Assembly: GCA_003665825.1 (NCBI GenBank)
Contig: QPFY01000016.1
Coordinates: 785,826-849,825, forward strand
Length of the DNA stretch: 64,000 bases
Source of the DNA: Microbotryum silenes-acaulis
Lineage: Eukaryota > Basidiomycota > Microbotryomycetes > Microbotryales > Microbotryaceae
Direction: 5' to 3'
The notes beneath the pieces are model-generated. The model was not told the origin of the DNA. It did no database searches and worked only from the letters and a program-made list of their open reading frames with translations. Shown one piece after another: positions 33,820 through 44,020 of the stretch. How positions within the stretch are numbered: position 1 is the first letter of the stretch; each line of letters opens with the position of its first letter. Both the position numbers and the translations under genes were made by a program.

Positions 33820-35931
33820 TTGACTTGCCGCCTCACCTCGTTGCTTCCGCTACAGTTCATTGTAGCGTCGCCATCGACTGTACAGGCCCCACGGCTCGCG
33901 TTCGTCCTCTTGCTTATGCACTTGACTCGGCGTCGCCATGCCGCCGAAGAGAAGATACAAGTCCAAACCGTCGGTCTACAAATTGCAGGTCACCTTCTGT
34001 GCCTCCGAGTCGCGGTGTGCTACGGACGTCGAACGCTTGGCCCAACTTCTCTTCGACCGCTTCAATGCCGATGACAGCCTTCTCATTTCGACGGGTCGAG
34101 CAGGCCCACGCGAGCTGGAGGGTCAGCCCCCGCGCTCTCACCGGCTATGCGGACGGCCTCAAAGAGTATTACTCCCGTTGTGGGTGGGGTCGGGGTCACT
34201 ATACGGGACATCCTTGGGTGAGTTTGGACGCCGCCATCGTTTAGAAAGCCTGCCTTCCGCGCATGCAGGACAAAGACCTTCCGAAGCAACGCGATCGACG
34301 AGTACCGCGCTCTCGAAACATGCGAGAAGGACAGCGGGGACCTTCTCGTAGGCACCGTCGATTCGTTCCAACAAGTGTCCCGCGTGCTTCGGGTCAACGT
34401 GACTTAATCAACCTTGTCACGACGTCACATTGGATTGCGTGCTTGCATACGACGGCAACTTTCAGCAAATGCGTGAGAAAAACTCGAAGCACGACCAGAT
34501 CGTTCCGGACATTTTCTTGGGTGAGGAAGAGGTTCAGGCGATGAAGGCCGAGGTTGAAGCTTCGGTGCGGCCGACCAAAAAGGTGAGTAATGCCGCAATG
34601 CCGCTCTTTGCATTTGCTTTAATGGGATCGCTTACCTCTACACCCACCCACCCTCGTAGGCGTGCACAGAGTCGTGGAAGGCTGCCGACGACGGAGCTGG
34701 CTCAACCTCGTCACGAGTAGTCGACACCGGACTCGTTGCCTGCGTATGCCGTCATGATGTACACCTGAAAATGGTTAATCTTGAGAGGTCTGGTGAAAAG
34801 TGAGCGCAGAGCTGTCTGGCGGGACTTAGTCGCTTCCGCTTTCCTCTCCCAGTACTAATGCGCATATTCCCCTCCGACCACTCAGATTGTACTATGCGCT
34901 TGCCATCCTCAAGCACATCTCAGAGCGCCTTCCTGAAAACGCCAAGATCGGAGTCTTATACGACATTGCTTGTACCTTCAAGCACCACATTGAAAATGTA
35001 TGCTTCGATCACGACGCGTCCCTTCCTCCTCAGTCTCGTTGGCACAGACCAAATGCGCCTACTTTCCTATCATTTGTCACCAGAGGCAGCTCCTGCCAAA
35101 GCTTTTCAAGCGACTGGAGCTCGCCACGAACGTCTTCCATGCATACACCCATATCTGGTCCTGCCAAGTCGAGTTCAACCCCCGCCTCATTCCGAACTTC
35201 GATTGTGGAGCGGGCTACGGTCGCTCATTCCGCGAGGAGTAGCAGCTGTGCGCGCCAAGGATCGAGTCGGTGAGGAGAAAGCGCGGATCGGCGCCGAGGT
35301 GCGGCAAGCTTTGGCTTGGATCGAAGATGAAAAGACTCGTATCACTAGTTGCCAAACACTTTGGACTAACGTTTCGGGTAAGTTTTCGATACAGCGTGCT
35401 CCAAATCACCTCTTATGTCGCCCTGACATCTTTCAAACCATCCCAACAGATACCCTTCCTGAATCGACCGACCCAGCTGATGCCAAGTCCATATTCGGCA
35501 CTGAAGATGTTGAAGAGATCCGAGACCGCGCGCTCATTATACTGGATCGCCGGATGGAGCTTCTTCAGCTGCGCGAATGTTCTTGGTCCCAGAACGACCA
35601 TTTCTTCGATGTTTGGCTCGACACTCGCGGGCAGTCAGAGGGCGATTCCGAGCCCATGCCTCCTGCACTGTCAGAATTTCGTGGTTTACATCAACGATTG
35701 AACGCGACGGGAAGAAGTGTCAAGAAGGCGAAGCATCACCAGCTACCTGCACATAATCGATCGGGAACACGCGGTCCTATGGAGACATCTGGCCTCGACG
35801 ACTCGGCGCGGCCTCCACCGCTGGCCCGTGACGTTCAGCAAGTGCGGGTCATTCAGGCGCAGATGGATATGAGCGACGAGGCTCAACTCGCAAAGGAGGT
35901 GGGGGCTATAACTCCTCGAGCAGGACGGTGA
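33820..35931 (+). pseudogene. KDZ-family transposase, decayed
   Basis: The core is unmistakable across spliced blocks: CPACFGS (34375-34400), then LDCVLAYDGNFQQMREKN, DIFLGEEEVQAMKAEV, ACTESWKAADDGAG (34661-), TGLVACVCRHDVHLKMVN, YYALAILKHISERLPENA, IGVLYDIACTFKHHIEN, NVFHAYTHIWSCQVEFNPR and LWSGLRSLIP. These follow the KDZ order. Two defects are visible: an in-frame TGA directly after CPACFGST near 34403, and a shift of frame with about ten residues lost between EFNPR (near 35185) and LWSGLRSLI (near 35215). The later frame stays open to 35931. The N-terminal boundary is uncertain; a stretch around 33850-33940 resembles the family's first conserved block. It is probably not functional as it stands. 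Confidence 0.75.
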
Positions 35932-37493
35932 GATGGGCAGCTCTTCGGATGAAAGCTACGGCGATGACTTTGCTGGTCAGGAAGACGAATACTTCTCGGG
36001 CGTTTAGATCAGCTTCTGATTTAGATTGAATTAGTGGAGTAACTTGATGTTGAAACAATGGACATGGTGTTTGCAAACTAACGTCGTCTCAATTGCGGTG
36101 GGTGAGAGTAATATCACCGTCTCATAGAGAGAAATATTGTCAGACCTAATCTCTGGGCTGCGCCTGTCTTACTCCTGCCGGGTGACTTGCCGGGTGACTT
36201 TTCAGTTAAAGCGCATGCAACTGCTCGAGTACCTAGAATGCCTACCACGTGAAACTGGGTGAGTGGGGTTGATCAATATAGAGAATGTATCTCTTACCCT
36301 CGGACAGGGTTGAATAGCAAAGTTGGCATGTGCGTGCAAGCCCTTCTTCCGAACAAGATGGCTCGGCGGCTCTCTCTCTCTGAGGATTCCCGCTCGAAGG
36401 ATTCGACTTCCTGCCATGGCGCCGCCAAAGACCCTTTGCACCGATCCCGATCCCTGCTACTGAGACTTGCGCCTGTTGTAAGAAGAGCTTGGTGTCAAGA
36501 TCTCAAGATCAAGTCTAGTCTATGCTTGACGGGGGCAGAAATGCTGACAATTCATTTAAGTGCGGCGAATGCAAGAATTCTCTCTGCTTTGAGCACTCAC
36601 CATGTGGCCTGAGGATTGGCGGCCTACCTCATTGATGAGAGGGAATGTTTATCAAGTAAGAGGTAGGTATGAGCGGCCATCGATCATGTCTCGAAGTCAA
36701 TTGAGGTTTTCGCTCCAAGAGCCTGTTACAAGCCTAAGCCTTCCATGTTTTCACCGAACCTATTATCGCGTTCGACCCACCTCTCATCAAGCACGTACTT
36801 TGTCGCTACTTCGCTTCTTTGCAACTTACGACTGATTACCTACGTGTTCCGCTCCGCTTGCGCGTTCAGGGGCTCAGATCAGTTCGCCTTCTGGGAGCGC
36901 GCGCCGCTTGAAGTCAGCCGGCCCGGGGTCGTCACCGTGGCCCAGCAGCTCTGATTGGCACTTTGGTGAAGACCGAGCCCGGCCAGATGCAACCCTTGCC
37001 CGTTCACTTTAGTGCTAATAGACTATAGAAAGATGCTAACATACACTGCAATTAGTGGAAGCGCGTTGCGACTTCTGTTTATTCATTCTTTGCTCGAAGA
37101 GTCACTTCCGGAAAGCAGACGCTCCGTCTGGTCCACGGATCAGGGAGCACTCCATTCTCACTGGGCAATTCAACTCTACATAATACTTCGAAAACAACCC
37201 AGAACAAGAAGGATAATGTTTGTGAGCAGGATTACGTCACTGGCACATCCCACGTCAACAAGGAGAGGTCGGTCTCGAGCGGCCCAGGGGAAGATTAGGC
37301 ACGAAGGACAACGAACAATCACCCTGTCCGCCTTTAGTCACCTAGAGCCGGATGCATATGAAGCAAAACTATAACAGAACGATTGTGGTGGCCTGTGTTG
37401 TCCAACGAATTCTGGCCCTTCAACAGCCAAGATCTCCGCACCGCATGTGCGTCGACGAGTCCGGCTGGCGCTGAAAGCTCGGCCATCGTCACC

Positions 37494-38633
37494 TCACTCG
37501 CCGCTGTACTCGTCGGAGCTCGTGTTCCGAGTCCGCCGGTCAGCATCGCTGTCGCCGCCTTCATCGCCGTCGGCCATTGCCTGGGCTGCACTTGGTCCGA
37601 TTACCTCTTCCTCCAGTCTGAAGCTCAGCTCGCCTGCACGCAGCAATGGGATGATCCGAACCAGGTCTGGTCCCAACAACTTGAGCTTGCCACTCGGGCT
37701 TCGGAAATCCGCTTTGCGAAGGAGCGCGCCGCGCTGAACAATGATTCTGGTGTTGTCCCTGAGAGCCTTTACGTCATAGACGAACTTGGGCGATTGGATC
37801 TTCTCGCCGTCCAGCACGGAGCGTCGGCGCAGCGCGAACTCTGAAGACAGCGAGCCGGGTCAAAATTAGGCACCGTGTATGGAAGAGTAGGCAGGCTGCA
37901 CTTCTTGTACTCACGGAACAGTTCCTTGAGGATGATGTTGTACCATTGGCATTTGGTCTCAACGTTTTTTGTCGGCCACGGGTGCGTTCCAAGCTGTGCG
38001 CACACATTCGCTGATACATCCCTCCCTCCTCGTCTTGGGAAACTTGTGCGGCCCGCAACTTTTGACGATCGCGAGCGGAAGGTGCAGTATTTGGCAAACC
38101 TGCCGCGTCATCCGTGCCGCCAGGATTGCTCCCTTCTTGTTCGACCATGCTTGCGATGCTTGCGAGATTGATGCTTGCTGGCAGAGCTAGATACGGGCCA
38201 TCGGTGCGTCCAGGATCGGGGAACGTTGGGACGGTAAACTGGTTGGTTGGACGAAGCAGATCCCGGAGACGATTGAGAGTTGTACGACGCAGGATTCGAA
38301 ATGGCCGTTACGCCAGCGGAAGTGGACGCTGGATCGGGTGCACGACGGTGTAACGTCAGAACAGACCGATGCTGTACGCGATCGACGCGACGGCCACCCA
38401 CGGACCCGAATAGTCGTTATATGCGGACTGGTAGGGAGTCCAAGGCGAGGTGCGCGACTCGTACCCAGAAGCAGCATACGAACCTATGTGTCAGATGTGA
38501 TCGTGAGCCGGTAGTCCAGTCAGAGCACCCGTGTCGATCGGCGGCAAACATACTGCTGTTCATCGCCGGAGCGCCAAACGTTGGCTGCGATTCGGGAGGT
38601 GGTTAAGTTGATGGATTGACTCATCATGATAGG
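37494..38633 (-). CDS. Second gene inside the KDZ transposon, function unknown
   Basis: Blocks on the minus strand join cleanly at 37494-37840 and 37915 upwards: the donor ttcc|gtgagt and an acceptor at 37841 link NIILKELF to QFALRRRSVLDGEKI. The last exon encodes SPKFVYDVKALRDNTR, LLRKADFRSPSGKLKLLG and an acidic Asp/Glu/Ser-rich end. Upstream come TKNVETKCQWYNIILKELF and a Ser/Pro/Gln-rich low-complexity part around 38200-38480; a candidate start is MMSQSINLTT near 38630. I recognise no domain. It may be a transposon accessory protein, such as a DNA-binding partner, or a captured host gene. Exon edges in the first half are unsure. Confidence 0.4.
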
Positions 38634-39059
38634 AGCAGCAGAAGTATGACTGATCCGGTGTTTCGAAGTGGGCGTTCGTTTCAGACTGTCGCAAGGTGAC
38701 GGATGCTCATTGTATAGTTCGTTACTTCGTATACGTAGTAGGGGGCGATTGGGCAAAGCAGAAGAATGGGCGGTATGCGCGAGCGCGACGCGTCGCCGCC
38801 ATCTCCAGCGTCTCCGGAGTCGTGACGCGTCGACGTCCGGGCCAGTCCCGGCCCCAATTGTTCCGCGCGACCCGTGCCGAATCACGTGTTCGAGGTAGAG
38901 CGCCTGTACAGCTTGCAGAGGACAACAATAACTCTCGAAAAATATCCAAAAATCCGAATACACTATTGTTCGCCGACTGCGCCTTTGTTTCCAGGTTTTC
39001 CATGGAGTTGTAGTGGGAGTGAACGTCTCGGCAACTCGACATCGAGGAGGGCACACCTG

Positions 39060-39185
39060 ACCTGGGCCTAATCTGCTACCTGGGGTAGCAAGGTTGCAAC
39101 CCGCCGGGATTGTGGCTTGGAAGGCGCGTGGGAGGGCGCTGCGCGCGCGCCTGTTGAGGCGTACTTTTTATGTCTGCCCGAGGTG
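39060..39185 (-). repeat. Right terminal inverted repeat of KDZ element
   Basis: 126 bp, the inverted partner of 33430-33556. Homology stops abruptly at the inner base 39060 and the outer base 39185. Confidence 0.85.
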
Positions 39186-39193
39186 CTCCATCG

Positions 39194-41117
39194 CGACGTC
39201 CGAAGCGCGCTGGCGGCTGGCCTCTGGCTACACCGGTACTTAGAGTTCAATTGGGCATGGAAAACGCCTGGGCACCTATATGTGTTTTAATGATTTGATG
39301 GAGTTCTTGGGCCGCAACATTGGGGTCTAAGCCTGGCCATAGATCGATGGTGTTGCGTTCGACCAATTCGGAAAGCCTCGGCGGCGATCTCTCGCGGTCT
39401 CCGAGTCAGGCTCGGCCTCCGACATTCGCCATAGGATGTACTTGCTTCACTTTCTTTTCCACGAGCTAGTAGATACTGCTCGCTCAATCGAAGTGGTATC
39501 ACGACAGACCCTGGAGTATTGCAGAGATAGGTAGTCCTGGCTGGCTGCCCTCGTGCCGGTGGCTGCTCACCGTCGTCAGCTAGGCTTGGGCGCACGCACG
39601 TGCCATCGAGAATGATTAATGAGCGACCCGACCGCTTCCGAGTCTGGTCTCGAAGAGTCGTCGTGGAAATGTTTATCGCGTCTATCTACAATAGTACTAC
39701 CGTATAGGATTTCGCCGCATGATGGATGTCGTCCAGAACGTCATTGGGTATTCAGGTTAGACAATGGTTGCCACCTCCTTGACGAATGAATAGTGCCAGA
39801 GTGAAGCGGCAAACTCGGTTGGTGAAGTTCGCGACCACGGCAGCAAAGACTACATTCGCGTACAAGAGCTAGAGGTGCGGTATCAACACTATGCGATTCG
39901 GGTAGCTAGGCATGAAACAGGAATAAGCACTATATGAGAGCTGGGACCAGTCACTCAGTGGGACGTTAGACATCCTCGGCAATGGCGCGTCTCGCGTGTT
40001 AGTACTGGCGCTGAGCTATCGCAAAATACATGCGATAGCCCTACAGTAGGCTACAGACCAGCCGGATATTCGACGACTTGGCCGGTCTTCTCACTCGAGC
40101 TTCGAATCAAGGGGGGCCACAGCTGCATACAAAGGAAAAGCGAGCTCAGAACTCAACGCGCTCTCTGCCAGATGCCGATAGGAGACGATGCGGTGCGCAG
40201 CGCTTCTGCTATCGGGTCAACCCCCCCGGCGCGCGCCTACGAGGGAACCCATCCGCTCGGCCGCCCGGCGGCTCTGCTTTATTTAGCGCTTTTGGGCTTG
40301 AAACGGTGCGACAAATCAGAACAAGTGTGCTCTTTGAACCTAGTGCGCTTGGCGAAGCACCGGCGAAGCACCGATGGCACGGGACTTTGGATGCATTGGG
40401 CGAGAATGATTCGAGATGAGAGAGTGGAATTCCGGGGGTGGGCCCGATCGACAATTCCCGAGGGCGTCTGAGCCAATCAGAGCGCGGCGTTGAATGTCTT
40501 GGCGCACGTTTCATCTTGTCGTCGCCTGCGCGCGCGCCGGCGCGTGCCACTGCTGCCGATCAGCGCACGTTCCGTCGGTTCTAACAAGCCTCGATGCCAA
40601 TTCAAATCCTCGGGCAAGGTGCGCACGGTCGGGCTCTGAAGGGTTCCCGGGTGTGATTGGCGCAGCTGTCTCCATTTCCGCATGCACCTATGCCGACGAG
40701 TGAGAAGCCGCCGTGAGGGCCGAGAGCGACGCCCAATCTAGGCTGCTTGCAGGGAGGTTCCGTGCCTCGTTCCGAGAATTTTGTTGCGAAGACGCCCGCC
40801 GGGCGGGCCGATGGAGGGATCGGAGGCCATGAGAGGCCATGTCTTGCAACTCAAATTGTGTGCGACGTCTTTTTCCTCCTCCTCTCTTTCCCTCCCTCTC
40901 TTTCCTCATCCGACCACGTTCTGCTCGACTCTTGACGACCGCTTCAACTAGTCGACTCACCCCGGCCCAAGTTTGAAACTCTTTCGGCTCTCCTTTCCTC
41001 TCTCTCCTGACCGACTCTGCCAGACTTGCCGTACCCCGCTCCCAGGCTCAGCCTGAATTTGCTCCCTTCGTCTTTCTCCTTCTGCCCTTTCGCCACCTCT
41101 GGAAACCACCTGTCGCC
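39194..41117. other. Gene-poor region right of the KDZ transposon
   Basis: About 1.9 kb without a convincing gene. One minus-strand frame ending at 39247 reads in a protein-like way (LVERNTIDLWPGLDPNVAAQ) for about 50 codons but has no start, splice or family match, so it may be a relic. From about 40860 to 41110 the plus strand is rich in C and T, typical of a promoter of a strongly expressed fungal gene, here the phosphate transporter. Confidence 0.5.
40860..41117 (+). promoter_or_regulatory. Pyrimidine-rich promoter/leader of the phosphate transporter
   Basis: Long runs of C and T (for example tcctcctcctctctttccct near 40875 and ctctcctttcctctctctcc near 40995) lead up to the ATG at 41118. 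Such tracts are common before highly expressed fungal genes. No CACGTG (Pho4-type) site was seen in this stretch. Confidence 0.4.
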
Positions 41118-43100
41118 ATGTCTGTCGAGCTCAGCCACGAGAAGATTATCGATGACGGTTCCGACCACAACAATTCGGCCGTCGACCTCAACGCCCGTCG
41201 CCGTGCTGCGCTCGAGGCGCTCGACAACAAGCCTTTCGGCTGGTTCCACGTCAAGGCGTGCTTAGTCGCCGGTGTCGGGTTCTACACCGATGCTTACGAT
41301 GTGAGTGTTTCATTTTCTGCTCTTGCTAGAGATCAGCCTACTGGGAAATGTCCAATCGTCGGATAAACCGAGGCCCGGTGTCTGGTGTAGCCGGCCTTCC
41401 TCAGGGTTCGAACTCTGACGCCGAACGAGGCGGCACATTCGGGCTTTTGAAACTGACCTAAGCGCCTTCGTGCTTCTCCTATCCGCCAGATTTTCGCCAT
41501 CAACTTGGCCTCGACGATGATCGGAGTGAGTCGCCTTTTGCATTTCCTTTCAGTCCTAAAACCGAGTTGCGGTGTCTGAGCACGTCATACGACTTTGTCA
41601 CCATCAACAGTACGTCTACCGACCCATCACCCTCGCCAAGCCCCGTGGAGCGCTTACGGCCAACCAAGATCTCGGTCTCAAGGTCGCCACGCCCGTCGGC
41701 ACCTTGCTCGGTCAACTCGGCTTTGGTGTAAGTCCTATAGCATTTAAATTGGAAAATTTACGGTCATTGACACGACCACTACTCCACAGTACCTAGCCGA
41801 TGTGTACGGTCGCAAGAAGATGTACGGTATCGAGCTCATGGTCATCATCATCGCCACCGTCGGCCAAGCCGTCGCCGGTCGAGGCCCCGGTATCTCCCTC
41901 CTCGGCGTCCTCATCTTCTGGCGAGTACTCATGGGTATCGGAATCGGTGGCGACTACCCTCTTTCCGCCACCATCACGTCCGAGTTCGCTGCGACACGCA
42001 TCCGTGGTCGCATGATGACCGCGGTCTTTGCCTCGCAAGGATGGGGACAGCTCTCGGCCGCCCTCGTCTCGCTCGTCTGCCTTGCTGCATTCAAGAAGCA
42101 AATTTTGGCCGACGACCCTCTCTACCCCCGCCATCTCGACTTTGTCTGGCGATTGCTCATCGGTCTCGGTGCTGTCCCCGGTGGTGTCGCCCTCTACTTC
42201 CGTCTCACGATCCCCGAGACCCCTCGCTTCACCATGGACATCGAGCGCAACGTCAAGCAGGCCTCGACCGACGTCGATGCCTTCCTCTCGACTGGTGGCT
42301 ACGTTCACGACTACGAACAACCCCAGGCCGTCAAGGTTGAGGCCCCCGTCGCCAGCCGCCGTGACTTCATTGCCCACTTCTCCAAGTGGGAGAACGGCAA
42401 GGTCCTCCTCGGCTGCGCCTACTCGTGGTTTGCCCTCGACGTCGCCTTTTACGGTCTCGGTCTCAACTCGTCCATCATTCTCGGTGCCATCGGCTACGGC
42501 AACGTCAGCAGCGGAACCCCCCAATTCATCCGTTACCAGACCCTTCACAATCTCTCGATCGGCAACATCATCCTGTCCGTGGCCGGCCTCATCCCGGGCT
42601 ACTGGGTCTCCTTCCTCTTCATCGACTCGTGGGGCCGCAAGCCCATCCAGATCATGGGCTTCTGCTTCCTCGTCGTCACTCTCTCATCCATGGGTTTCGG
42701 TTACCACAAGCTCAAGGACAACGCCCCCGGTGCTTTCGTCGCTCTCTACTGCCTCACCAACTTTTTCCAGAACTTTGGCCCCAACACCACCACCTTCGTC
42801 GTCCCCGGTGAGGTCTTCCCTACCCGATACCGTTCGACCGCGCACGGTATCAGTGCCGCCTCGGGCAAGTTTGGTGCCATCGTTGCTCAGATCATGGCTT
42901 TCAAGCTCAAGGACCGTGGAGGAGCCCCCGGTTCCAACAACTGGGTCAACCACGTGCTCCAGATTTTTGCGCTCTTCATGCTCACGGGTCTCTTCTCGAC
43001 TTTCCTCATTCCCGAGACCAAGGGCAAGTCACTCGAGGAGCTCTCCAACGAGTCACAAGACGAGTTCATCGCCCCTCCCAAGGCTTCTGCCCGTGTCTAA
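41118..43100 (+). CDS. High-affinity phosphate transporter, PHO84 type (MFS)
   Basis: Four exons (41118-41300, 41490-41525, 41611-41727, 41790-43100) give 548 residues. Exon 2 is only 36 nt. The protein is a 12-helix proton:phosphate symporter: helix 1 is VKACLVAGVGFYTDAYDIF, followed by the MFS loop YLADVYGRKKMYGIE, GIGIGGDYPLSATITSEFA (phosphate-site region), the long central loop with DVDAFLSTGGYVHDYEQP, AYSWFALDVAFYGLGLNSS, and NFFQNFGPNTTTFVVPGE. The C-terminus ends LIPETKGKSLEELSNESQ. These signatures are those of Pho84 and plant/fungal PHT1 proteins. It acts in the plasma membrane, and genes of this kind are normally induced by phosphate starvation. Splice joins are phase 0 throughout. 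Confidence 0.92.
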
Positions 43101-44020
43101 GAAAAAAAGATGTCGACTCCAACCATCTTGGTTTCACTTCTTGCGCCCGTCGTCCAGTCATGGGGGGTTCCACCGTAATGCGTGTGTTTAGGTCTGCGTG
43201 TGGTTCGTGCACAATCTGACCATTCGTGTCACATAGTAATATTAGTTATAGATTGACTGTTTGCTCTGCAAGTATCCAGTTTGCGAATTTCGTGGGAATG
43301 TGGCGAGAGCGACGGCGAGGTGAGCGGCTTATAAGTGCTGCGCATGCGCGGTCCCCATGGCCTCATTTGCCTCGTCTTGTACGAGATATATAGTATTTCG
43401 GTTCCGTAAAGGGGTGGCATTCTGCATCCGGGAACCACGAAAACTAGTACGACACAATCGCCCGCATCTTCTCCCGCAATTTGCGCCCCTGTTCGACCAG
43501 ACGCTGGCGGTACGCGTGGACGCTCCCTCGTGTGCGATGCCAGAGGTCAATCAAGACTGGCACGGTCGCGAAGAATTCGACTCGTAGGCGTCGGCGGAGG
43601 CCCACAAGGACGAACACGATGCCGGTTCTTTGAGAGTCGCCGAAGATGACGCTAGGGATGCTTGGTACCAGAAGCGTGAGAGTCCCTTGCCGGCTACGAA
43701 AGAGAGGTTCCACGCCGACTCAGAAGAGGCGATCCACCAAGAGATTGAAAAACTTGCAACATCAAAGCGAGAACTGTCCAAGTGATCGTCAAGCTCGCCA
43801 AGTTACTTCTCACCCCCGATAAGCCCAAATACGAAGGTGGAGCCTTGCGGATAACGAGTCGATTGTCGCGACGGCCGTTCACCAGCCGTCGCTACTACGA
43901 CCAAGAGAGCACCACAGAATCTGCCCACGGTTCGCGAGCGTCGTCCTTATGCTAGGGCACAGTTATTTCGACGTTGCACGTTCATCTAACGAGACACTTC
44001 ATATAATCAATCCCCTTCAT
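43101..44020. other. Region between phosphate transporter and glucosidase II
   Basis: About 920 bp between two convergent stops. On the plus strand at 43575-43783 a highly charged frame reads AEAHKDEHDAGSLRVAEDDA and so on for about 65 codons between two stops, with no start. It could be a gene relic or chance. Nothing else is supported. Confidence 0.4.

Larger units (their letters stand above)
33430..39185. mobile_element. KDZ-family DNA transposon, 5.76 kb, with ~126-bp TIRs
   Basis: The ends are 33430-33556 and 39060-39185, inverted copies that match throughout except for one extra T in the left copy; both termini read cacctcgggcag from outside inwards. The flanks are ctgcatcg (33422-33429) and ctccatcg (39186-39193), a 7-of-8 target-site duplication, as expected for KDZ (Kyakuja-Dileera-Zisupton) elements. 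Inside are a plus-strand KDZ transposase, now broken, and an opposite-strand gene. The near-identity of the long repeats implies recent movement or conversion, whereas the transposase shows frame breaks. Confidence 0.85.

Noticed and set aside
41395..41430. tRNA-like B-box ggttcgaactc
   Set aside because: It lies inside an intron, the stem pairs poorly and no matching acceptor stem or anticodon arm was found.
41793..42548. 251-codon minus-strand frame, Asp/Gly-rich
   Set aside because: Antisense shadow of the phosphate transporter; codon bias of the real gene keeps it open.
42028..43191. 387-codon Ser/Pro/Arg-rich plus-strand frame
   Set aside because: A shifted frame within the last exon of the phosphate transporter, with low-complexity composition.
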